Source of the DNA: Buddleja alternifolia
Lineage: Eukaryota; Streptophyta; Magnoliopsida; Lamiales; Scrophulariaceae
Direction: 5' to 3'
Assembly: GCA_019426215.1 (NCBI GenBank)
Contig: CM033403.1
Coordinates: 5,471,001-5,535,000, forward strand
Length of the DNA stretch: 64,000 bases
Positions within the stretch are counted from its first letter, which is position 1. The number at the start of each line of letters is the position of its first letter. The translations under genes and the position numbers were made by a program. Below are positions 1-10,741 of the stretch, one piece after another. Under the pieces are notes generated by a model. That model was given only the letters and a program-made list of their open reading frames with translations, searched no databases and was not told where the DNA came from.

Positions 1-280
1 ATTGTTATTATTTTGTTACCTTATCGAAACAAATAAGGTGATCTAACAACTTATGATGCATGAACATCAAATTTACATAATAATTATCCATTTGTTATAC
101 CAGAACTATTGTCAGTCCAAAAAGTAGTTCTCTAGGTCTCTCTTCAATTATATATAGTACAGATAAAGTGGGAAGCATGCTCCACAATTGCTTTTTTTAT
201 ATATATATAAATTGATTACATAATACACCTCAGGAATATCAACTAGTAACAATTTACAACCAATTAATACCTATTACAAT

Positions 281-471
281 AACCAAGGGGTTGTGGTGGA
301 GTAGTAGGGGCTCCTTCACCCTTAATCAAACGTCAAAGGTTCGATCCTTGACTTTGGGAATGAAACAAATTTTCTTCGCCAGCAGTCCCATCCTTTGAGG
401 TGCCTGCCATCTGCGAAAGGGAATAGTCACTGCGATCGGCGGTGGATACCCTTGGTATAACCATAAAAAAG
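281..471 (+). mobile_element. tRNA-derived SINE with perfect target site duplication
   Basis: A short non-coding retroposon. An A-box-like stretch (TGGTGGAGTAG, about 295-305) is followed about 33 bases later by a canonical RNA polymerase III B box (GGTTCGATCC, 338-347), as in tRNA-derived SINE heads. The body ends in an A-rich tail (ccataaaaaag). The element is bracketed by a perfect 15-bp direct repeat, AATACCTATTACAAT, at 266-280 and 472-486, which is the target site duplication left by LINE-mediated insertion. It would be transcribed by Pol III and mobilised in trans by a LINE. The perfect duplication suggests a fairly recent insertion. The SINE family is not identified. Confidence 0.8.
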
Positions 472-486
472 AATACCTATTACAAT

Positions 487-1105
487 GAACTAACAACTCC
501 AATGAAAGTAGGGAAATGCTTACACACAAGTGTAAGTCGAATCCAAAACATCTAATATCTTAAGACATCAACTTCGCCAGTAGAGCTAGGCTTCACAAGC
601 ATAATTGCCTTTGTTTTTGGCCTAATCAAATTCAAAATATTCAATATGTCATGCTTTTAATTTGAAAATCCAAGTTCAAATAATAATCAATCTGGGAGCT
701 AATAAATAATCAAACAAAAATCATGTTAACACAAGAGTAGAAACCTTCAAATTCGAAGTTGATTTTAAATAGTCATTAACACATTTTTAGGCCACGATTT
801 TAAATACATGGAAGCCCATATTTGGGCAAGTAGTGCAAAACACCACAAAACAGGGTAATTCTATGTTAACCGGAGTTTAATAATATGATTGTGTAATCTG
901 TGTTTATCTCTTTTACATAAATGTGTATGAGACAACACACAATATATTTTATTGTGTGAAAGAGAGAAGCATTAAGACCATTAAACTTGGATTACCGTAG
1001 CTTCCTCCCAAAAAAATAGCTTGCCTCAGTTTTAGGGGTAGAGATCATTTCTCACTCTCTCTAATATTGAGCATGCTCTAATAGACTGCTGTATCATATT
1101 GTTGG
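487..1105. other. AT-rich intergenic sequence, nothing recognised
   Basis: No open frame of note, no repeat boundary and no RNA gene could be recognised here on either strand. Confidence 0.5.
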
Positions 1106-1690
1106 TTATATGAAGGAATTATTATTAAGAACATATTCTTGTTCTTTATGTAAAACATTCATAGGAGAAGGTCTCCTGTAGTAATATAATCGTTCATTAG
1201 GTTTCTCAGCCCATTTCCAATTGTCAAGTTTATTAATTTTTTCACTAGTACTAGATCCTTCTTGTAAAGCTTTAACAAACTCTTCTTCTAAAGCATTTAT
1301 TGTTAATTGACCAAATTTGTCATTTAATAACTTTTCTAACTCTGATATAGATTTTAACTTAAAATCTTTAATTTCAGGAGGAGGTTGAATACTTGGACTA
1401 GCAGTATGACCAGTTTCAACTACTTCAAGATCCTTATCTGGATTCTTAGATTGATTTATAAGAGAAATTAGTTTGGTTACCCTATCATGTAAAGAGGCTA
1501 TCTGATCTCCTAAAATATTAAGAAATATGTTAGCATAATTTTGTTGTTCTATAAGAACATTTATATGTTTACAAAGCTGTTGATCTACCTCATAGCTGGA
1601 TAGATAAATGTTTGGATTTTTGCGATTATTTTTCAATTCAAATAAGAGGTAGAAAAAAAAATACGAAAAAATCAGAATGAACGGCATCCA
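1106..1690 (-). pseudogene. Endogenous pararetrovirus fragment (block 1)
   Basis: A minus-strand open frame of about 190 codons, AT-rich and Lys/Asn/Ile-rich like the other two pararetroviral blocks in this window. It has a coiled-coil-like leucine and isoleucine pattern in the middle and a basic, tyrosine-rich stretch near the end. The frame track runs on into psbA-derived plastid DNA at about 1697, so its apparent N-terminus is an artefact of the junction. Assignment to Caulimoviridae rests on composition, strand and position downstream of the movement-protein blocks. The exact viral protein is not recognised. It is a dead remnant, interrupted by the plastid insertion. Confidence 0.45.
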
Positions 1691-1697
1691 TTGTCTA

Positions 1698-1811
1698 ATG
1701 AAATGGGTGCATAAGGATGTTGTGCTCATCCTGAAATACAATCATGAAGTTGCAAGTACCAGAAATTCCTAGAGGTATACCATCCAAAAAACTTCCTTGA
1801 CCAATTGGGTA
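1698..1811 (-). pseudogene. psbA: psbA fragment (plastid-derived)
   Basis: The minus-strand translation matches the D1 protein of photosystem II around the conserved YPIGQGSF and MPLGISGT-like segment and continues to the HNILMHPFH helix start. Only about 38 codons are present. The piece is cut on both sides and is non-functional in the nucleus. Its end at about 1697 marks the left junction of the plastid mosaic with the pararetroviral remnant. Confidence 0.85.
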
Positions 1812-2040
1812 GAATAGATGGCGAGTGCCTGATCGAATTGATCAGGTCATGTAGGAACAAGGTTCAAGTCTACCAATCCATTGATTCCACTATTATTAGT
1901 GAGGAATAATGGAATACTTCCTTCGTATTTATAGAGATAGGGGACATAATTCACATGGATATTGTTTCAATTTTTTGTTTTACAATTTGTAAAAAATCAA
2001 AGTGGAAAAATCGAATAAAATACTATCTAAATAGTAGGGG

Positions 2041-2114
2041 GCGGATGTAGCCAAGTGGATCAAGGCAATGGCTTGTGAATCCACCATGCGCGGGTTCACT
2101 TCCCATCGTTCGCC
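2041..2114 (+). tRNA. trnH-GUG: trnH-GUG pseudogene (plastid-derived)
   Basis: A 74-nt sequence matching plastid tRNA-His(GUG), with GCGGATGTAGCC at the 5' end, the GTG anticodon in CTTGTGAA, and CGTTCGCC at the 3' end. The anticodon stem is damaged (ATGGC opposite TCCAC) and the T-loop differs from the plastid form. It is a decayed nuclear copy and not an active tRNA gene. Confidence 0.85.
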
Positions 2115-2240
2115 CATGATTGGTAAATAACTATTTGCAACTTGACAATTTAAAACAGACTTTTGAAGTAATTAAATATTTTTTAATGGATGAAAATGAG
2201 AAAATTTATAAGCCGGATCCATGCATTAACATTATTTTCA

Positions 2241-2369
<129 letters not shown>

Positions 2370-2390
2370 TCAACTTTGGTCATGGCCAGC

Positions 2391-2461
2391 TCCCATAGTG
2401 TGATGGGTGGTGCGTACAAGGCCCGGGAACGAATTCACCGCCGTATGGCTGACCGGTGATT
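2391..2461 (-). rRNA. rrn16: 16S rRNA (rrn16) fragment, plastid-derived
   Basis: About 70 bases correspond to the conserved region near the 3' end of bacterial/plastid 16S rRNA. The plus strand shows TACAAGGCCCGGGAACG and ATTCACCGCCGTATGGCTGA, the complement of the universal 1400 region. Changes such as TGATGGGTGGTGCG in place of TGACGGGCGGTGTG show decay. Not a functional rRNA gene. Confidence 0.85.
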
Positions 2462-2463
2462 AA

Positions 2464-2562
2464 AAGTGTTTGTGATTGTTCCAGAAGAAATGAAACAAAA
2501 GATATGGTAGAGCTAGGACAGTTATTGTATGAGGTCTACCCAATGCTAGATGCAGAGGCGCA
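2464..2562 (-). pseudogene. ycf1: ycf1 (Tic214) fragment, plastid-derived
   Basis: Minus-strand translation contains [20 protein letters not shown] and FFWNNHKHF, characteristic of the N-terminal membrane region of Ycf1/Tic214, a plastid inner-envelope translocon protein. The match starts and stops abruptly over about 33 codons, with different plastid sequence joined on both sides. Confidence 0.85.
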
Positions 2563-2703
2563 CTCAGAACGCTTTTTAAAGGATTGCGTGGTATGATTAG
2601 GTCGAATATGCCTTTCTGGAATAAATACCTACGCGGAAAGGATGATTCATTCGGATCGACATGAGAATCCAACTACATTGCATTGCTAGAATTCGTGTTG
2701 TAG

Positions 2704-2737
2704 GAGCCGTATGAGATGAAAATCTCACATACGGTTC
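2704..2737 (+). ncRNA. Group II intron domain V-like hairpin, plastid-derived
   Basis: GAGCCGTATGAGATGAAAAT followed by CTCACATACGGTTC forms the 34-nt domain V hairpin typical of plastid group II introns. The flanking 2563-2960 looks like intron sequence but the parent gene was not identified. It is part of the plastid mosaic and has no function here. Confidence 0.65.
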
Positions 2738-3061
2738 TGGAACGGAGATTCTTTTATTTAACTAATCGATTACGATAAATTAGATTGGATTTTGCTGTTT
2801 TGTCTTCTGCAGTACCTCGACGTGACATGAGCGTGAAAGGGGTTTAAGAATCAGGTTATGAACTTATAATCTGATGATCGAGTTGATTCGATGATTATAA
2901 GTTCATTCCATAACGGACCAGACCGGAATAGGGTTATATACATTCTCAAGGGGTCATTCAGGCGGTTCCAGAACCATCAATGATTGGTGAATCGACGGAT
3001 CCCTTTGCAACCCCTTTGGATCCATTTTTTTAGCACATAACCGTTAGGGATTTCGTTGTTA

Positions 3062-3262
<201 letters not shown>

Positions 3263-3625
3263 TCAATTCGCCTCCGCGCTTTCACATCTTCTTAATCCTA
3301 AATGGCTGGGGAGAGGAAAGGTTCCTTTTTTTGAGGGTACTCCCGGGAACAGATTCAGTGGAGATGGGGTGGGGCCATAGGTTTTGAATCTGTAACACAA
3401 TTCATATATTTGAAAGAAATTCAGAATTTTTTTGAATAGATGTATCTAGGGAGAATTCGCTTTGAAGCGACCAGAAAACCGTTACCCATTCTTACTAAGA
3501 ATCTGAAAGAAACCTCAAAAATGGAAGAAAGGTTGGAAGTGGAAAGGAATTGATAAAAGAGTCCTAGAAACAGAATTCTGTCACTTAGACTTATTAAGGT
3601 CATAGGGTTTTGTATATAACAGAGT

Positions 3626-3722
3626 TTCTCTTATTCGTATTAACAACTACTCTAGGAGGAATGTTTTTATGCTGTGCTAACGATTTAATAACTATCTTTG
3701 TAGCTCTAGAATGTTTTAGTTT
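3626..3722 (+). pseudogene. ndhB: ndhB fragment (plastid-derived)
   Basis: Plus-strand translation gives [19 protein letters not shown] and [12 protein letters not shown], matching exon 1 of plastid NAD(P)H dehydrogenase subunit 2 with a few substitutions. It ends at about 3723, where AT-rich pararetroviral sequence begins, and so marks the right edge of the plastid mosaic. Confidence 0.85.
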
Positions 3723-3724
3723 AC

Positions 3725-4722
3725 TCGAAATCTCACTTATCTAATTCCATTGTGGAAGACAGTAATTTGTAAAGCATCATTTTCTAATATTTTTGAGAAA
3801 GCAAGAAAATTACAAATTTTACCCTCTTTTTCCATTTGAAATGCTTGACAAGGAGGATAAATATCTTTATTAATTTGACCATTTAAAAGTTTATAATTTC
3901 TTTCTATAACATCAATATATTGTTCTACATATGTAGACCTAAACCATGGAACAAAGGGAATTAAAATTTTTTTTTTAGAACAATATTTATAAAATTTGTC
4001 TTGTATATAATTTGGTTCACTTTGATCAAAATTATCAAAGAACCAATTTCTACAAAATTTCCCTTCTGGGTAAATTGAATTCTTTTTTAATATTTTACCT
4101 AGCTTTTGAGCCTGGACTAAAATCAATTTTGTGAATAAAATTCATGCAAAAAGCTGGCATACTCATTTCAGATATTGTCTCTGCCTGCTTAATATTAGCC
4201 TGCTTATTATTATTATATCCTTTTACAATATTTTTTTATTGATATATAATTCATCAATTCTAGAATCTCTTAAATATTCTTCTTTTTCATCTCTTATTTG
4301 AGAAGTAGAAGCCCTAGAAGGAGTTTCAACAATATAATCAATAGGTGATATATAAGAATGCATATATGGCTTTTTAAATCTAGACAATTTAGATGAAAAT
4401 TCAGAAATTCTATTAGCATTATCAAATTGTGAATTTATAGTTCCTTCAGGAGTTTGTAAAACATCTATAAGATTTGATTGAATTTGTTGTTGTGGAGGAA
4501 TAGCTCTTTCAATAATCCACTTTTCAGGAAAAGTTATTTCTTCCATTTTATAGATCTTCTTGTTATATTATTAGATTTACTAAAATTAGTTTTGATTAAT
4601 ATCATCTCATTTAAAGGTTTATCAACCTTTTTACAATGAGGATTTAAAGTATGTAAAGATTTATATTAAATTCCATAACAAATACATATAACTTCTGACC
4701 CTGACACATAGTTATAACTAAG
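3725..4722 (-). pseudogene. Endogenous pararetrovirus fragment (block 2, movement/coat-protein side)
   Basis: Two minus-strand open pieces (4223-4546 and 3737-4126) plus degenerate flanks. The right part resembles the C-terminal half of a Caulimoviridae 30K-type movement protein, followed by the downstream polyprotein region. The right edge meets the 5' LTR of the Athila-like element, and similarity to the same protein resumes beyond the other LTR at 12375. The left edge meets plastid DNA. Stops between the two pieces and near 4660-4680 make it non-coding. Family-level assignment is fairly secure; genus is not determined. Confidence 0.6.
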
Positions 4723-6363
4723 TGATAGGAGTCCTTTTTACGTGTTTTTAAGACCCTTGTATTTATGTTTTAGGTTCATTTATCGCTTTATTATGTCACT
4801 TGTGCGTATAATCCGTTCATTAAGTGATTTCAGGCCTTAAGTGGATGCAATCAAAGAAAGGGCGGAAAAAATGACGTATAAAACAAGTTCATGCCAAGAT
4901 GCTTTGCACGTCTACTCCAAGCGCGGCCATAATCACGCCTCCACGCCCAACCAAGCAAGAAATAAGCTGGAGTTAGCCAAAATCACGCTTTAGTGTCATT
5001 TCCTCACACCTGGGCGCCAAATCAGCAACACCCGCCACGTTGGATCGACATTTCTATATATTTGGAGACCGAATAGGATAAAGTGTCCTTCTTCAAAGTT
5101 GTAGATATATCTTAGCTTCACATGGGGACTTGAATCATCTAATTCAGAGATCTACGGAGAAGGTTATTAGGAAAATACTATCACTGCGCTGGAAAGCAAG
5201 AAAATGGCAGCATACATGTGCTTTGTCGAAGTTTTCACATGGGGATGCTTGGTGGAATCCTTAACGGCCGAAAGTTCAGCATTTTTTACTGGATGGAATC
5301 TTAAAAGCCAAACTTTAAGCATCACTCTTAGGTGAAATTCTTATTGGGGAATTTTAATGGGAATTCTTTATGCATACTTTATTGAAATTTTGGCTATAAA
5401 AGAAGGATTGGAGGCCAACCTAAGGACATTCTCAATTAGGAAACACATTCAATAGGGAGCAACCTATCCTCATCCTAGGAGGGGAGAAAGCCATCCTATC
5501 ATCATCTTCATCATTCTTAGAAGAGCAATACAAGGAGCATAGCTAAGGATTGAAGTTCAAAATCAAGGACCCATCATCAATCAACCGTTGAGGGAGTTTT
5601 TCACTTTCTTTTGAGATTAGTTTATTGAACATGTCTTTTGAAGATTGTTATTTCTTTTCTTTTCAATCATGAACTAAATTTGTTTGACTAAGGCTGTGTG
5701 AAGGCTAACCTTTGAATTATCGTTTATAAAATTTGTGTTTTTGATTATTACTTGGCATGCTATGTGTTCAATGTGTTGTGTTTAATGCTTATGAGTGTTT
5801 GATCACCATTTGTTCGATAAATTGCTTAACTTAGATTCCGAGAGGATATAGGTTAAGGATGCTTAGGAAATTGAACATCACATCTTAGAATTGACTAAGG
5901 ATAGATTCGATTCATTCGTGTAGCCTTCCGGTAATGGGGAATCTCATAAATCCTTAGCATGTTTATTATTCGAATTCTCATGTCGGGATATAGGGAATCT
6001 TTAATGAACATAGACGCACTATACCAAGAGATTGTGTAGTGTATAATTTTGGAGTTTCCTCCATAGCATAACAAGTAATAATTGAATAACACGCTTCATA
6101 ATCGATAGCGAGTAGTTTGGTCGGATCGTGTGTCTTAGTTATCTCTCTCCCTCTGATTTTTCAATCTCTACGTGTTTTACATAATTAATTTGCTCTAGCT
6201 TAAATTAAACAATCACACCTTAAATATTTTATTTAACTTGGAATTAGGTAATACAATAATTTCAATACTTAAACACGTTGTCCCTTGGGTATGATAATCC
6301 CGACTTAAATGTTTATTATATTACTTGCACGATCTAGTGCACTTGCTAGGTTTTTGCATCTCA
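4723..6363 (+). repeat. 5' LTR of element 1
   Basis: Begins TGATAGGAGTCC and ends GCATCTCA. It aligns along its length with 10742-12374. The first 150 bases also resemble the LTR of element 2 (shared TTTTTACGTGTTTTTAAG and ATTAAGTGATTTCAGG), placing both in one family group. Confidence 0.88.
5392..5402 (+). promoter_or_regulatory. Probable LTR promoter TATA box
   Basis: GGCTATAAAAG lies about two-fifths into the 5' LTR and is repeated in the 3' LTR as TGCTATAAAAG (about 11414-11424). A plant retrotransposon LTR drives Pol II transcription from such a TATA box with the start about 30 bases downstream. No other promoter element was assigned. Confidence 0.5.
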
Positions 6364-6369
6364 AGTTTT

Positions 6370-6386
6370 TTGCGCCGTTGCTGGGA
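6370..6386 (+). promoter_or_regulatory. Primer binding site (tRNA-Asp type), degenerate
   Basis: TTGCGCCGTTGCTGGGA, seven bases after the 5' LTR. It differs at two positions from TGGCGCCGTTGCCGGGA, the complement of the 3' end of plant tRNA-Asp used by Athila elements, which is intact in element 2 at 18921. Confidence 0.8.
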
Positions 6387-6514
6387 CAATTGTTTTATTT
6401 AATATTGAGATTCACTTATCTGTTCTAAGATTAAGTAGTTTTATTATTTTATTTTATTTTATTTTTACTTTGTTTCTTTTTGCTCTTTTGACAGGTTTGT
6501 CTTTTGAGTAGTGC

Positions 6515-8092
6515 ATGACCCGCACTTCTCTAGAAGAACTTGCTGATTTTGATCCTGAGAACGAACACACGTTCCATAGAGTAGGGAGAGCACTGAACCA
6601 AGGAAGTCAGTCTGAAGCAATGGATGAGAACAATCAAAACAATCCGTTGCCTGGTCCACAAAGGTTTAATCCAGATGATCCGGCAATTCATGCCATCATT
6701 CAGGCTGTAGTTGTTAACACTCTAGCCCAATAACAACAGCATGCATCGCGTCCTCTGCGCGACTATATGCAACCCAATGTTCATGGAGTTGCAGGAGCTA
6801 TTGTGTTACCAGCTGTAGCAGCGAACACTTTTCAAATTCCACCGGTAATTCTTCAGATGATCACTAATGATCAATACCAGGGTGTGGTAGATGAAAAACC
6901 ACATGCTCACATTGCCAGTTTTCTTGATATTCTGAGCACCTTTAGGCAGAACGGGGTAACCGATGAAGCAGCAAGATTGAAGCTTTTTCCCTTCTCACTG
7001 AAAGACAAGGCTAGAGCATGGCTTGACTCCTTGCCAATTGCATCCATACACACTTGGGATCAGTTGGTAGAGAAGTTTTTGAGCAAGTATTTTCCACCTG
7101 CAAAAAAAGCAGCCATAAAAGCTGAGATACAAGGATTCAGGCAGACAGAAGGGGAATCACTGTATGAAGCATGGGAGCGCTTCAAGGAATTTCTTTGTAA
7201 ATGTCCCCACCACAGATTCGAGTTATGGGCTCAAGTGACGATCTTCTACCAGGGTCTTGGTCCCATCATTCGAACTAATCTTGATGCAGCTGCGGGAGGG
7301 ACTCTCATGAACCAACCACCACAGGCGGCTCGTGATATGATCGAGAATATGGCTGAGAACAATTATCAGTGGCCTACCGAGAGAATAATACACCCAAATA
7401 AGCCTAGTGGAGTCTATGAAGTGGATACCTCCACAACATTAGTTGCACAAGTGGAGATGGTGAACAAAAGGTTAGATGCTTTCAATTTTCCGGCAAATCA
7501 GGTACAAGTCGTTTGTGAAACTTGTGGTGGAGCTCATCACTATACGGATTGCCAACAAGGTAGTGCATCTTTCCAGCCTGAGTTAGTTGAGAATGCTTAT
7601 TACGTGGACAACCCAAATAGGAGCCAAAATGACCCATTTTCTGAGAAATTTAACCCGGGATGGCGAAACCACCCTGATTTTTCATGGAGTGACAACAACA
7701 ATGTGGTCAAGCTACCCCCGAGTTTTCAATCAAACTCTAAGAAACCTCCATTTCAGCGACAAGGAGGTTTTCAATCGAACAATTTCCAGAGACAAGGAGG
7801 TTACCAGCAGCAAGAGTAGAAACCAACTTTTGAGGAGTTGATGTTCCAATACATCAAGAAGAACGACGAGCAGAGTCACAACATTGAAGTTAACATGGCT
7901 AACATACAGACACAGTTGGGGCAGTTGGCAAACCAATTATCAGGTAGGGCACCAGGATCACTCTCTAGCAACACTGAAAAGAACTCAAAGGAGCAGGTTC
8001 AAGCTATAGAGTTGCGAAACGGAAAAAGATTGGAAAATACTGAATTGGGAGCGATGAAAACACGAATGCCGCAACATCACAAGCTATTTTGA
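6515..8092 (+). pseudogene. Retrotransposon gag of element 1 (broken)
   Basis: Capsid/nucleocapsid precursor, starting at the ATG in GTGCATGACCCGC, a leader string shared exactly with element 2. The frame carries the retrotransposon gag domain (FSLKDKARAWLDSLP, then WDQLVEKFLSKYFPP, then GFRQTEGESLYEAWERFKEF) around residues 85-170. Two in-frame stops interrupt it: TAA at 6731 within a glutamine run and TAG at 7817 just after a QQ-rich stretch. After each stop the same frame continues with gag-like sequence. Near its end (NGKRLEN) the frame shifts by -1 into the protease frame at about 8050. Confidence 0.85.
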
Positions 8093-8913
8093 AAAATGAT
8101 GCTCCCCCCGTGCAAGTTACTAATCGTCCATCATTCCCTTTGGCACTACAAAAGAGGAAAGTAGATAAACAATTTGGGAAATTTTTGGACATGCTGAAGC
8201 AATTAAGGATCAACATCCCTTTCATTGACATATTGTCTCAAATGCCAAGCTATGCGAAGTTTCTTAAGGACTTCCTCTCCAACAAGAAAAAGTGGGAAGA
8301 ACATGAAACTATCTTGTTGAAAGAAGAATGCTCCGCCATCCTCCAGAATAAACTACCACCAAAGCTACCTGATCCAGGGAGTTTCACTATCCCTTGCACG
8401 ATTGGTTCTCTTTCATTTTCTAAAGTCTTATGCGATTCAGGAGCTAGTATTAACTTGCTTCCTTTTTCTCTTTTCAAGAAATTGGGACTTGGAGAACCAA
8501 AGCCAACGACAGTCTCTCTACAACTTGCTGATAGATCAATCAAATACCCGAGAGGCGTTGTGGAGGATGTATTGATAAAAGTCGATAAATTTATAGTCCC
8601 TGTTGATTTTCTTGTATTGGACATGGAAGAGGATGTCAAGGTTCCAATTATACTAGGGAGCCCTTTTCTGACAACAACTGATGCAACTATCTATGTAAAA
8701 AGTGGGAGGGTAACATTTACGATTGGGGAAGAGATGATAGAGTTTAATATTTTCAATGATAATACACATTCTTATTCTTCTTTTAATGGTATTTACCAGG
8801 TTGAGCTTGCAGATGGATCCCATAACAATGCGTTAGAAAAGGGAGGAACAATGGTAATGCACGATGAAGACACTAAATGGAGTCCCGTTGGATGCGCAAG
8901 TGGCGTTGGTTAA
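8089..8913 (+). CDS. Retropepsin-like protease region of element 1, ends without RT
   Basis: A 274-codon frame with the aspartic protease core [12 protein letters not shown] at about residues 121-132, followed by [19 protein letters not shown], then [20 protein letters not shown]. This is the single-domain retropepsin of the Athila lineage that cleaves the Gag-Pol precursor. In relatives the frame continues for another 600 or more codons into RT, RNase H and integrase. Here it ends 110 residues after the protease with a stop at 8911 and runs straight into the 3' leader. The protease itself looks intact; the upstream frame link to gag is shifted. Confidence 0.85.
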   Translation: MKNDAPPVQVTNRPSFPLALQKRKVDKQFGKFLDMLKQLRINIPFIDILSQMPSYAKFLKDFLSNKKKWEEHETILLKEECSAILQNKLPPKLPDPGSFTIPCTIGSLSFSKVLCDSGASINLLPFSLFKKLGLGEPKPTTVSLQLADRSIKYPRGVVEDVLIKVDKFIVPVDFLVLDMEEDVKVPIILGSPFLTTTDATIYVKSGRVTFTIGEEMIEFNIFNDNTHSYSSFNGIYQVELADGSHNNALEKGGTMVMHDEDTKWSPVGCASGVG

Positions 8914-10705
8914 GAATTCAAAGAAAGTCGAGCTGAAGACTTTAAACAAGCGCTTCTTGGGAGGCAACCCAAGTTTTATGATTTTTGTTAGTTTTTTTTT
9001 GTTTTTCATTCTTTTCTTATCTTTTCGTTCATGTCTATGTGTTGTTTTCGCAAGACTATACGCCGAAGAAAAAAAAAATTTGGGCAGATTGTTTGACCTG
9101 TGATGCCGCGGTATCTTTGAGGGGATGCCGCGGCATCACTGTGCAAACTTTCTGCCCATCTTAAAAAAAAAACATTTTTGTTTTGTTTAGTTTGTTTCTT
9201 TATGTTGTGTTCAAGCATGCACTTTTGGTATGTATGTTTTCTTATGCTTGATGGTTTGAAGAGTTGAAGTGTTAGATATGATCCACATTTGGACCCCATG
9301 TTTAGAGATACTTTTTTTACTCGAGAGGAGGAGAAGCTTTATAAGGATGCATTGGAAGTTTAAGGATGTTTTTCAACAACCTTGGTTGTAAGTGTTCTTT
9401 TACCGTTGTGTATGCTTGTTATAACAACATTGGGGACAATGTTGGATTTGAGTTTGGGGGTACAAGAGTGCCTATTTTGAAAATTGAAAATGCAATCCTA
9501 CTTTTTAGCTTGAGTTTGGGGGAAAGTTTGTTTGCTGTCATATTTATATGCTTCTTTGTTGAGAAAATCCAATATAAAATTTTATTTTTTAGTCCTTCCG
9601 ATTGATGGATTAAAATTGATTAACTTGGAAAAATGGCACGATTTCTTGAAATAATTTGAATTTAATGGAACATATATATCTTTGAAATTGCTCATGAAGA
9701 CCCTAGACTAGGATTGATTTCTAGATGATTCACATTGCACAGTAAATCGAGGGTAGAGGAGTTGAGAGGATAACAATCTTGAGACACTTAAGGAGTTTTT
9801 TCCGAAAATATTAACTTAGATTTTTCATAAGGTTATAAGTTGAATAGTAATTTTGTATGCTAAACAATGAATTAAAAAGGTTGAATTTTGGTATGGCCAA
9901 AAGTAGTCAGACTAATATGTACTGGAGGTGAAAAGTTTCATGCCTATATACTGTACTATTATGCTAATTTGAGCTAAGCTCAAGCCAAAAAGAAGCGAAT
10001 TGTTTAAAAGATCTAGTTTTATTTCGTGGCCTTTGACACTCGAATGATTAAATCCTTAGGAGTGTTTACACTTAATGCCCCAAAACTATCTAGTTTGGGA
10101 GTCATTGATCTAAAGCTTGTTACATGGGTGCCATAGAAAGCCTAATGGAATAAAACATTGCACATGATCTGGCCTTAATGAAGTTAATTGGAAAGTTTCA
10201 TATGAATTGAAAGTTTGAATGTTTGAGATAATGAAATTTAAATGGCTATGAGATTTTCTATGATTCTTATGCTTTGTGTTTGATCAAAAGTAGATAGGTA
10301 TGGGATTAATGTCCAAAATTTAGTAAGGATGTCTCTTGACTATAATACCTTAGATTTATTTTCACTACACCCTAGGGAGTCTTTTCGAGTATTAGTGTCA
10401 CATGAGCAAGAGTATTTGATATGTATATATACTGGTGAGCTTTAAAAGGATGATTTTGTGCCATTTATTCTTGTTAATTATGTTGAGATGTATTCATTTG
10501 GTTGGGATTGAAAGTTTGTTAGATTTTGTGGGTATATCATCTGCAAACCGTCACGAGACTATAACTCGTCATTTTTGGGGAACATTAAGGTTCAAAGGCT
10601 TGTTGCACATGCTAAGTCCAATCGTTTACTCCAGGAAAGTGAGCTAATTAGTTGTGTTTATTTTCCCCCATTGTTTGATGATGTTTTCGGATCCCATAGC
10701 TCTTA
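8914..10705 (+). other. 3' non-coding region of element 1
   Basis: No env-position ORF is present. It opens with the box GCGCTTCTTGGGAGGCAACC (8951-8970), then a pair of GC palindromes (GATGCCGCGGTATC 9102-9115; GATGCCGCGGCATC 9124-9137), then ACATTGGGGACAATGTT (9427-9443) followed by AGTTTGGGGG. From about 9700 onward the sequence aligns by eye with 27430-28440 of element 2, including CTAATTTGAGCTAAGCTCAA and GAGACTATAACTCGTC. This conservation in non-coding sequence suggests cis-acting RNA signals such as packaging or plus-strand priming accessories. Confidence 0.7.
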
Positions 10706-10741
10706 TTGCTCGAGGTCGAGCAATTGCTAAGTTTGGGGGAG
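10706..10741 (+). promoter_or_regulatory. Hairpin plus polypurine tract of element 1
   Basis: TTGCTCGAGGTCGAGCAA (10706-10723) is a perfect 8-bp inverted repeat with a GG loop. It is followed by AAGTTTGGGGGAG, the polypurine tract that primes plus-strand DNA synthesis, directly abutting the 3' LTR at 10742. Element 2 has the same arrangement at 28441-28477. Confidence 0.75.

Noticed and set aside
2041..2114. A functional tRNA-His gene
   Set aside because: The anticodon stem has two mismatches and the surroundings are a plastid mosaic, so it is a pseudo-tRNA.
2391..2461. A 16S rRNA signature that could suggest bacterial or organelle DNA
   Set aside because: Only about 70 bases match, with mutations, and they are joined to unrelated plastid pieces and nuclear repeats, so it is a plastid-derived scrap in nuclear DNA.
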